In this document: piece by piece, positions 48,201 to 60,200 of the stretch
How positions within the stretch are numbered: position 1 is the stretch's first letter
Layout: every line of letters begins with the position of its first letter
Position numbers and translations under genes: made by a program
Origin: Setophaga petechia
Taxonomy: Eukaryota; Chordata; Aves; Passeriformes; Parulidae
Length of the DNA: 64,000 bases
Direction of reading: 5' to 3'
Assembly (NCBI GenBank): GCA_024362935.1
Contig: JANCRA010000003.1
Location: 2,353,501-2,417,500 of the forward strand
The notes under the pieces: generated by a model
The model's input: the letters and a program-made list of their open reading frames with translations, nothing else
Told to the model about the DNA's origin: nothing
Database searches by the model: none

Positions 48201-51200
48201 GGAGTCAGTTTCCTTGTGCTTCTGTAAAGCCTAGCAGACAACTCTATAGTTGTAAAGACTTACTCTCCATTAAATAAAAAACCCTCTTACAGCACATATC
48301 CATACAGAATAACATTTCAAAGGCAGAGTTACAAACTAAACTCAGAAGTTCTTAAGATATTCATTCTTGAAGTAACAACACCTTCCAAAAGAGCCTGCAG
48401 TTTAACTCTGCACATGCACTACACCTGCTCTCTTCCCTCCACAAAAGCACTAATGAAATATAAACCATGCACATCTTCTCTGACATTAATGAATACCACT
48501 GGAAGAAAAATAGAAGTGCACCATGAAGCTGAAAACAATCCTAATTGCAGCAACAAGAATAATAATTTTCTTCTTTTTCTAATTCACTTTTAGTAGACAT
48601 CTGAGTAAATAAAAATTCTATATCTTGATACTGCAGAGGTTTTTTAAAGTGCAAAGAGAAAAACAGATATTCTTAAGCCAAAATAAATTGCCATTTCCTT
48701 AGTAGTCTTTTCTTCTTTGTAGCATAAAGAAACCCAAAGATTAATATTAATTTCCACTACAGGAATCAAGTGCATCTCATTATACATATGAAGAATCACA
48801 CTTGCTTCTGTGGTATTTACAGGTACTGAATCCACAGTATTCAGTATTCTCATCAGGAGCATTCTTTTGAGTTGGCTCTTCATATATGTTTACATTAGAA
48901 ATCCAGAAACAACTTCTTAAGCACTTTTTTAACAGTATATTAGCTGGTTTTTTCTTTGCTCAGTAGAGGTCAATCACTCCTGATGCAAAGATGATGCAAG
49001 AACTGCAATAATCCACCATGGAATCTCGTTTATGTGAAGATGTAACAAAAAACACTCACTTGGAAAGTAAGAGATGGAATTAATACATGACCAAATTGGA
49101 AAGAAAAAGAAATGAAGAATTACAGAGTAATGGAATTAAATCTCTCCCAACCATTTTACAAAAGCAGAGAGAGTGAACACTACATATGCCATAGCACAGT
49201 TCAACTACCAACCTTTCTATGTAATAAATGGAATATCTAATTGAGAAATCAAGACCAGAGCTTCAAAAGAGCTGAGTCCTGTTTGGTGATTGATGAGAGC
49301 TCTTGCTTTGGAAATTAAACTGTGGTGCTTGTCAGTGTAACTGCTGAGCTGTGAGTCAGTGATGAGAGCTGGTAAGAGCAGAGGAATCTGTGTTTTACAC
49401 TCCTAACCAGACCTGGCCAGACCTAAGTGACTCAGTAACAGTGTTCCAGGTTTTCAAAGGAGCAGCTCCCCCTGCCATCCTGCTGCCCAGGGCAGAACAT
49501 GTGTGTCAGCACCTATTATTAATGGGCTTGCAACTTGGCTTCTTGTCTTGAAGCCTTCTAAAGATTTTCATGGGTATCAATCTGTAGAGTGTTCTGCCCA
49601 GTGCTTTCATTGCTCTCTTTAGTTCTTTCCCTCTCTGCTGCTGGTTTCATGCTGGTCTGGACCACTTCATGGAGATTCACAGCACAATTCCTTTTTATTG
49701 CTTCTGCTTTTGTGGCAGAAGATGAAGATATCTCCTTTCTTCACAAAGACCTTTTTGCTCAGTAGTAACTTTGCAGTGGCTGCAGGACAGCTCAAAAGAA
49801 ATTCCTGCCTTTGGTACCCACATTCTGATTTTATTTTTGTACATTTCTTTGAGTCTGTAAAGGTTTTATTTCCTATACCTCATTTTCTCAATACACAGTT
49901 TCTGTCTGGGTTTTTTTCTTCAGAGTTCTTTTGTGACCATGTTCACAGGGGTCTGAGGATGAGGGAAGAGATGAGGATCTGACTCCACGTTTCAGAAAGC
50001 TTGATTTATTATTTTATGACATATATTATATTAAAACTATACTAAAAGAATAGAAGAAAGGATTTCATCAGAAGGCAGCTCAGAATAGAAAAAGAAAGAA
50101 TGAATAACAAAGGCTTGTGTCTTGGACAGAGAGCCTGAGCCAGCTGACTGTGATTGGCCATTAATTAGAAACAACCACATGAGACCAATCACAGATGCAC
50201 CTGTTGCATTCCACAGCAGCAGATTACCATTGTTCACATTTTGTTCCTGAGGCCTCTCAGCTTCTCAGGAGAAAAAATCCTAAGGAAAGGATTTTTCATA
50301 AAAGATGTCTGTGACGTTCAGTTTTGGGGGTTTTTTTACAGCTTCATGTTTCACCCGTTTTTAACCCCAGCAGTTACTTGAGCAGTCACTTCCACACTTT
50401 CCAGTGAAGACTTTTTTTAATACACTAATGTAAGATTAAGATATTAAGAAGCCAATTTTATGCCATTTTCTACAATCCTTTATTTTGTGGAACATGCACA
50501 ACTTCAGGTGAAGGTACAAGCACACTCCATGACAGGAAAATAAATGTATGAATGGCAGGTCTGGCAGTGCACCCCATGGATTCCTCAGCACAAGGAGCCT
50601 CACTGAGGGATTCTTACCCCTCCATACCCAGAGCAGGGATCTTTGCCTCTTACAGCAGGCCTTTAACTGGTGGTTTTTGTTCTGCAGACTTAACATAGAT
50701 GGGTTTCTTTGAAAATTCAGAGTGCTTTCCATGGTTTTTTTTTTTACCTTGTCTTGAAACTAGGGGGATTTCTTGCTTCCCCATGTTTCTGTTCTTGCCA
50801 ATTACAAAAATCTTACATGAGGAGGTAAAATGGGTGCAAAGGCTACACCACAAAGAAATTATCATCTCAATGATTCATAGGTCTGTAAGAAGATACTAAA
50901 GACTAAAATGGTCCCTGTGAAAAAAAAAATCTTAGGAATTACTAAAATGACACTTTTTTATAGATATGTTCCACTAAATGCTTATTTAAAGCCCAAAATT
51001 ATTCTTTTTCAAGCACACCATAATATAAATTTACTCAGACAAAGTCTTTCAGACATATTTTTGCTTTAAAATGGATTTTGGTCTAAAAGTGCCAGATCAA
51101 CAGGAGATGTTTTAACATTCCCAAGGATTCCAGATAAGTGCAAGATAGTCCTCATGGTGATTTTCAGTCATTGTAATTGAGCTCAAATTAAAGTGAGTCC

Positions 51201-54200
51201 CAGCTGCAAATGATCACTGACTAATTTACTAAGCCATTAATCCTGTCTATGAAACTTTCACTCATGCTTGTTTTTAAGAGCTAAATTAAGAGTTAAATTT
51301 CTTAAGTAGTTCAGAGGTGAAGACAACTGACGTGTGGAACCCTGACTCCTTTTCCAAATACATATATTTAGTTGAGTTAATGTTATTTTATCTCTGACTG
51401 CACAGTCACTGTAGTTGCTTTCAAAACTACTCACACAGATCTCTCAGCAGTAGCTGAGGAGAAAATGCTTCTACAAAATATTTTTATAGCAAGTGTCGAG
51501 ATACATTGAATTTCCAAGAATCAAAAGTTGTCACTAACCCCCAGAAATATAAAACTTTCAAAATTACATAATTAAATCACATGACCAGGATTAGAGAAGC
51601 TTTCCAGTCCTTATTGAACAACAATCTGTGTTTTGTAGCAGTCTTAGTGTAAATTCTGACATAGTATTCTGGACAAAAGCAAGGGGAAAAAATATTTTAA
51701 AGTGTACCTTTTTTTAAAAAATTCTGGCTTCTCAAGAATTTTCTGATTTTTTCCTTCAATCTTTTCAGAATTATTTTGATCTTCTTTAGTCTCTTTGAAG
51801 CTCTTAAAAGATAAAGAACAAATGGCATAAAATTGACAAAACTTGAACTATTTTAGCTACATGCTGCAAAAGTTTTCTAAACTTGATGAATCAGTGCTTA
51901 GTAGTAGTTTCTGAAGCCAAGAGGTTCTGAAGAAATGAGGAGAATAAGGTTAAAAAAAGGCTTTTTTTTGTTAGTTTGGGGTTTTTTTTGTTCGTTTTTG
52001 TTTTGTTTGGTCAACTGTAACAACTGGAATAAACAGAGAAGTTTTGGAGCATGGGTGTAAATGTCAGAACCTGGAGCTCTTTACAGGGTCTCCTTCATAG
52101 CTATAAACCAATTCACCACAGCCCTGCTCCCTGCCTGTTTGCACAAACCACATTGGGAACTTCAGGGACTGGGAACCAGGAGTGTCAGTCAGGATGGCAG
52201 AATATAAACAGAAAAACCAGTGTGACAAACATGGAATGGAGTCCTTGATCATCTGCTCCAGACAGGTGGGTAAAAGCACCCAGATGCAATTCCCATAAAA
52301 AGTTATTAAACCTTTACAAGACTGGGCTACTCAGGCTTAGAAGACCTTTTATGGAAGAGTGGGTCCAAATTTTGTACTGATAAAATCCCTTTGATTACTT
52401 TGAAGATTTTCCTTTTGGAATCACCACTTCTCCTTGTCAATCAGCCAGTTTTACTGCTGGCTGTTACATACCCACACATATATTTTGGTGAAAAAAATAA
52501 GGAGAGAAGATATTTCCATTATTCTTATTATAAAGCACACTTAGTTAAATGCAAACCTTTACAAACCCAATATGAAAAAGAGTGTGGAGCTTTCACCCAG
52601 TGTGTGACACTGCACACTCAAACCCTGGGGCTCACTGAGGAGTGGCCCTGATCTATTTTCAAGTGTGTTCTCCTGAGCTGACACCACAGTCATGGTGCCA
52701 CGGTGCCTTAGCAGAAACTGGGGCACAAACTGAGGTCAGCAGAAAGGAAACTGCAAGAACCTTCACATCCATGGCCCTCTCTTCTCTAAGAAAACACATG
52801 TGATGATATAGAAATGTAATTATAAGGCTGGGACCATCCTGTTGGTCTGTGAGATTGAAAATACACTCGTTTTTTGATGTTTCAGAAAATGTAACAGTGC
52901 TATGTATGACCACATATATAACACATATTTCTATAAAATAAAATTAAGGTACAGTTACCTTTTTTAAACAGTCACATTTCATTTGTAATTCTTCAGCTTC
53001 TTTTTCCAGTTTGATGGTTTCCTGTGCAGCAGCTTCAGCAAGCCACAAGGTTTCCTGTGCTTTTTTGCTCATGGAGGCACTTCCAAGTCATGGAATATAT
53101 TTTACAAGAATATATGGAATATATTTTACAGCAATATATTTTTTTCAAGTAAGGGATACCATCAGACCCCTGACCTCTCTAGGCCATAACACAAATGCTA
53201 GAGGTGTAGGAAGCTCTGATAAATCTGAATTTCTTTGGCAAAGCTTCAACTCTAACATCTATTAAGCTTCTCCTAAATGAAGCATTTTGATGGATATGTT
53301 ATTATATAAAATTTTGTATTCTTTACTCAAAATGCTCCCATAAATTCAAACTGAATAGCTGACTTTAACCCCCAGTTTTCTCACAGAGAAGTGCCAATGC
53401 TGCCCCTCTAAACATAAACATATAAATATAAAAATATAAAAATATATAAATAAATAAATATATAAATAATTACTATCTTTTCTAATAAAAAGTTGTGAAA
53501 GTTCTTTCCTGACAACTGAACAAACACTAGAAATCAAGGATACATGTGTACAGTCAAATTTTTTATGGATGCAAACGGAACAGCCTCTGCAAAAATAAAA
53601 TTTACCTTCAGATTATTAACTAACAAATCATTTTTTTAGACAAATACAAGATAAATTAATAGACCATGAGCATTTATCCTGGCTTAGTATAGATAACAAA
53701 AACTGCAGTAAAACAGTAGTGGCATTAAAAACTGCACTAAAAAGTGATGAAAATTAAATTTATAATTTTGAGAGGCTCAATTTAAAGAAATCTTAGAACT
53801 TTTTTACCCCAGGAAGTTCAATGACAAATCTCTCCCCATTACATTTATGGGTTGGAGGAAGGAATATCAGTATGTATAATCTAAATTCTTATTTGCTACA
53901 GATTTTTTTTTCTAAAAATGGTGTGACAAAGAGAATATATTTTATTAGCTTAAAGGAAACTTCGGAAAATTGGAGGTTTTCTGTATGGCACCTTTAATGT
54001 GCAGTGCACTGCCAAAAGGCTTTATTGCAAAAGCATTGACAATAGCAGTACCCAGAATATCCAAGCAAGCATCTTCTTTCCATTTGTATTTTTCAAGGCA
54101 TTTCAAAACTCCCTTTTGAATTTCTTCCACTTCTTCCTTTATTTGGTAATACTTCTGGGCCAGAGCAGTTTCTGTATATTTTTTGTGGTATTCCTCCAAA

Positions 54201-57200
54201 TTCATCCTACACTGGGTTATAGAATCCTCATATGTTTTCCTATAAAAATACATGTAATTTAATTTTTTTCACAAGAAACCATTGTTTATAAGGAAAAAAA
54301 AACCTATAAATTCTGGCATCAGCTCAGTTAATTTGCTGCTGTCATAGGAAGAAAAGTCAGATTATATTTAACATGGCAATGTTTGGCTTTATTTTTTTCC
54401 TTTTCCAGCTATATTCAAGGAAGGCTATGCTGCATGTAACAAAGAATATGATGGAAAACCAGCCAAAACTCCCTGTTCTGAGGGCAATGTACACCATACC
54501 ACATTCAAAGGCAGCCTGGCAGATCACAAATATATTTTTGCCTGTAATTATCATGAAACTCACTGCAGGCCAGTCTCTGCTGGTGCATGTTGGCACAAAT
54601 TCCATCAGTTTTGGTGGAGCTGGATCAAAGTTACAGCAGGAGAGAATTTGGCCAAATCTTCCATATTTAGAGCAGCCTGGTGCACCACTGGATTGAGAGC
54701 TGCCTCCAAGGAGATGCTGAGTAATCTCTGTCTGACTTGGGGAAGCCTTAAACACACACATCAGTCACACTGAAACAACAGCACTATTCATACTTAAGGT
54801 TAAGCAAACACTTAAATGTTTAAGTGGCAAAGAGCCAGAATGCTCAGCTTCTTGTGGGGCTGCCCTGGAAATTAATGTTACACTAAATGTAACTTCACTG
54901 ACACCATGTGAGCACACAGCTATGAATTACTGAAGTGGGTTACATCAATTAATGCAGGAAAAGCTTATGTGAACAATGGAGAGGCAAATTTAAAAATATT
55001 AAATTATTAGTACACCTAAGGATTAGCAAGAAGTTCCATTATGAAAAAATAGAGTGCATAAAAGCAATTAAAGGCAGAAACCCACCTCCTAACCTGCCCC
55101 TACCTTAAGGAACAGCTCTCAGCACTTGCAGAGCACATGGGACTTGCCTTTAAGGAACACATTTTATCTCAAACTGCTATTTAACATTTCATTGCAGCAT
55201 GACTGAAAGGCTGCATTTGAGAGTCCTGGCTGCCCACTGGCTGTGCCAGGCAAGAGGAGAAAGAAAAACTCATATCTACACTCAATGCTAGAATCTTCTG
55301 CTCTTACAAAAGCAAAACAAATTCACAAGGCAAAACACAGTCAGATTCTAATTTTCAAATCAAATTACACTCCAGGCAAGAGTTCCTGTTAAACTGACTG
55401 TTGAAATTTAGAGGAGAGAAGCTGTATCAATTTCTAGGTTTGATTCAACACTGTGAATCAAACCTAGAAATTGATATTTCCCAAACTTCACACAGAAAAT
55501 GACACTAATCTATGTGCTTTTCTACATAAGTGGTCTCAGGAATCTAAGTTTTTTTATTTACTTAATATTTCTGTATACTGTACAAAATTTCTCAGGTGTG
55601 AAAGATGAAAAATATTCAGTTCTATTTAATTAAATAGATGTTACAGCAATAACTGATCAAAAATAAATTTGCTAATAAACTTAGGATGCATTACAAATAG
55701 ATATATATAAGTAAAGAAATTTGTTGTAACAGGTACATTTCAAGTCTGTGAATGTAATCCTAAAACTTTATATTCTTTTCCCAAAATCTATTTTTCACAG
55801 ATAATATTTATGGCCATATATAGTTTAGAAGTCTTGAGCAATCATCACTATTTTTAATATTTTCTCCAAGAAATTTACATCCTGCAGTTCATGCAGATAA
55901 CACAGACTATTTAGAATTCACCACTATTCACATTAAATCAGAAAAAGTTTTAATCTAATTACAACAGGAAAAGGGCAGCACTCACAACCCCCTGAACATT
56001 ATGTGGATAGCAATTTATTACTTTTTCCTTCTTCATATCACTTATTTTCAGGATTAACTTCCAGTTCATAACTGCATTTTTATATGTTTTTGAAACCACT
56101 AGCAACAAAAAAATGTGGAACAGTTTATAAGCCTCCATTATAAGTGCCAAATTAAACATGAACTGATCTGCCCATCTTTAAAACACATCTTTCCATATAA
56201 AGCATCATGTCCTCAGTGCCCCCAAATGTCAGATTAAAAAGAACATTCAGCTCATAAAGTTCTGAAGACACTTATTTTTCTTCTTATTTAAATATTTAGA
56301 ATTGACTGAATGCACATCTTGCTGACTTGAACATAGCATCAAATGCTTTGGTGCAGAGAGACTGTATTTGGGGCACACTTGAAAAATGCATGAATTAAAT
56401 TTATTTTGTGATTTGTACTCATGATGTCTTACAATTAAGCTCAGGAAAACAGATCAAACACTTTGATGTTGGAACTGAAACTAGTTATCTAAAGAAGCAA
56501 TTTAAAAGTAATGCTTCTTTGGCTTGTCAGCTCAAATTAGTGAAAGCCAAAAAGCCTTAATCATATACTCATAGAAAGCCAATTTAGCCTTATTTTTCAC
56601 CAAATTTAGAGCTCTGCACAGGAAGAAGAAAGATCAGCTACTAAGTGAGTTAATTAAAGGCTCTCAGGCATGCTGTTTCTGCTGTCTTGGACAACTGGCA
56701 AAAAGAATGATTACAAAAAACCCAAAGCCAATGTTTTAAATTACCTAAATTCACAATTTTGAACTGGTATTTAGGATCTGGAGGGGTTTGCCATGACTTG
56801 TGCCCCACGGGGCCAGCACCTGCAGCCCCTCACAGGCAGAGCAGGGCAGGTGAGCAGCTCCCCAAACTGGAGATCAGTTTGACTTTGTTCATAGAACTTG
56901 GGAGGGTTTCCTTGGCACAGCACATTTGGAGCAATTCTGTGAGAATCTTCAGGGTCTGTTCTTTATTTTATTGTCTGCAGGCAGCTATATTGCACAATTA
57001 ATAATTTATTTGAAATGCTGAGTCTAACTAATGAAGATGAAACACCTGAGATGCCACTCACTGAACAGAATTGAATTTGCAATTAATGCTGACTAGAAGC
57101 TTGCCCACAATGAGTCTTAAAAAAAGCCCTAAAACATATCTAAAGGCTTTTCTCATCCATTTACTCATTTTTTAGGATCTAAGAGTGAGTTTGTATGTTT

Positions 57201-60200
57201 TGTGGTTATTTTCAAGAATATCCAACATATAAAAAAACTTGATTTGTATATTCTGATAATGCTATGCAATTCATATTCAAAAATAAGGAAAAGCATAAAA
57301 TTATCTAAATGCTTCTAACTGTTACCTGAAAACATTAATTTTTTTTATATTGGGCTTTTCTTGATACAGTAGGCAATAATATAATTTTCTGAAAAATTAT
57401 AATAGGCATTACAAGGAGAAGCAACTAGTTTTGAAGAATTCATATTTTATCATATTTCTTTAGCAATTAAAAAATAACATATGATCTCACAGTAATGTAA
57501 ACAAAAATCCTTTCAATTATTCAGTCATTTATAAGTGACTATAAACTGAAAAGTTTGCAACAATTTTTTCTTGCAGACAGCACTAGTTTTGCTGATTAGT
57601 TTAGTCAGTACTACTGCTGGAAACCTCATGTGATCATAGATACCTCTCAATTTCTGTGGATTCCTCTAAAGCTTTTATTTCATTGTTCAAACATTGTCCA
57701 TGCTTTTTAAGAATTGCATAGGCAGGCTTCCAGCTGTGGACAAAGTAAAAAATAAAAGCATATTAGTGGTCTTTCTTAGTAAAAAAGACATTTAGAAAAG
57801 AAGACATCAAGTTACTTTAGTTAGCTTGCAAATGATTTATTAATTTTTTGAAAGTCAAATATAAATGGGTTTAGTACTGAAATCTTTTGCAGGCATACAT
57901 TTATTTTGTTTATATTTTAAACCTGCAAATTCAAGAAGAAAATAAAAAATATTTATATTTAGAATTAAGAAACATTACAAAGCACTTCTAAAGAAATCAA
58001 TGGAATGAACTTCACAAATTTTTGGAGCTAATGCTAAGTAATGAGGCATCTAAATCCACATTTTAGGTCCTCAACACATCACCATCAATAAATCCTTTAG
58101 ATATGTTGAATCTTCTTGTTGGAGACACCCCCAACTTCATTCTCACCAGTATCACCAGCACCCATCTCACACCCAGAACTCAGAATTTCCCCATTTGCCA
58201 AGCAAGTGCTGCCCAGAAGAAATCAAATTGATTTTCCTGCAGCAGGAGGCTGCAGATGGTGCTGAGAGCAGAGCAGCCTCACAGAACTCTAAGGACTTTT
58301 GAAAAAGCAGGACTTCTCAACATCCAGGCATTAGAGAGAGCTCTGCCTTGGATATGGGAATACCTGAAGAACAGGCAGATAGACTTTCTGATTCAAGTGA
58401 AATTCTGATGTCATCTTTAGGAGAGGCATATTAAAAAGTTTTTGAAAAGAAAGAATCTTGTTGGAGGGAAAAAATTGATATAAGAAGCATGAACCACCCA
58501 GCACTCCTGGCACAAACTGTTGGACATCACTGGTGTCTGTGATTAAAAGTGGAACTACAAAATGTTGCTTCACCATATTTCCTGCAAATTCAGCAGAAAG
58601 ATTAATTTCAAAAGGGTCAGGTTTTTTCAAAAGCAGAAACCAACATACTTATATAAAAATGTGCTTGCACACCACACACTATTTTGTTCTTTTATTCAGA
58701 AAATTCCATTACTTTATATTGAGGAAAAACAAAAAACAACTGAGATGTAAAATTCATAGAGATTTTATTAATCAGAGCACAAGCCATGCTGTGAGCTACA
58801 TTTTTCGTTCACATCTATTCTGTGGACATGAAAAAACATGTGGAGTAAGAACTGTGAACACAGCCAGGCATGCAGCATTCAAGCAGCTCATTTACTTGTT
58901 TGCAAAATGCATCACTGCCTCATGGATGTCCTTGGTAGCCTTCACATTTATTTGTCCTTCCTTTCATCAGCCAGGGTATAGAAAAGATCTTTAACCACAC
59001 TACTCTGAAAGCAATAAAATTATCCTGCAGTTTGTTTTGGGACAAGACAACAATTTTCCTAACTAACAACATTCTGAGTTCATGTGGCTTTTTTTAAATT
59101 ATCTTCTATTTCCATTAAATCCCATGATCCTTTCATCCAAATTTAAAAATTGTAAGAGAAATAATAAAATTGGGATAGGTTCCATCAGCAGCATTTCACT
59201 ACTTCTTACCACTCTGGGATCAACATTTCTAATTTGAATCCTTCAAGAAACTAAATATTAGCAAAATGCCATCACTTGTCTAAAAATATGTTTCATTTGG
59301 GTCATTTTCTGCCTTCAGGTCTTTTTTACATAGACCAATGTGGATTTCTTCAGAAAACACAGTATTATCCCAATACATCTATCCCATAAATCACTTTTTC
59401 TCTAGACTTGCTGAATATTAGAACCTTGTATTTTGTTCAAAGTCTTCAAAACTCAGAATGTCTTATATCCCAAACAAAACATTGCTTCTCTGAGAGGTCT
59501 ATTGAGCTCTATCACTGGCAATTAGTCAGCTGTGAGGGTGATTGTGACTCCAAAACAGTATCTGAATTTACAAAACCAACATTAGAATCATGTCCAGTGT
59601 AGATGGAGTGTCAACTAGAATAAATTTTAGAAGTTTGGGGTGATTCTACTGTGTAAGTGCTCTAATTGTCTGATCTTATAGCCAGGGCTTGTTTATTGCA
59701 GTTTTCAGTCTGTCGTTAAATGACATTTCCAATAATTTAAGACACAAAGTCTCTACTCTTCTGCAAGCATTGTCCTTCTATGAATACATGTATTCATTAA
59801 TGAGTCACTTCTCATTTTCAGTCTCTTTACACTAATGCCATTAATTATTCTTTGTAGGACTTGAGCCAAAACCCATTGAATTCAATGATTAAAATTTAGA
59901 TCAGATCCTTAGTTCTACCCTTAATTTTTTACTCCTTCATTTGCATCACTTAACAGTTTGTCATTTGCAAACAGATTTTGCAGCCTCAAAAAGATATCAA
60001 GGGAAGCAGTGTGGATAGTTTCATAAACTTGTGTGCATTTTATACTACATGGGAAGCAAGAACTTAATGTGATGGAAAAATAGATCTTTTTTTACCAAGG
60101 TCAGATCTTTTCCCAACTCATTTAATGGTAAAGCTACAAATCAGTATTGAATGGCAATTCATTCAAATAAGCCAGCCACTATATCCACTTTATCCACTAA

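Noticed and set aside
53341..53412. Exon-like segment after TTTATGTTTAG (GQHWHFSVRKL)
   Set aside because: Open in the required phase, but its donors are weak or leave a phase the next exon cannot use, and it has no similarity to SIX6OS1.
53797..53880. Exon-like segment between ATTTAG and GGG/GTAAAA
   Set aside because: In the phase required by the exon at 54,052 it reads into a stop after three codons; the open frame needs a phase no neighbour supplies.
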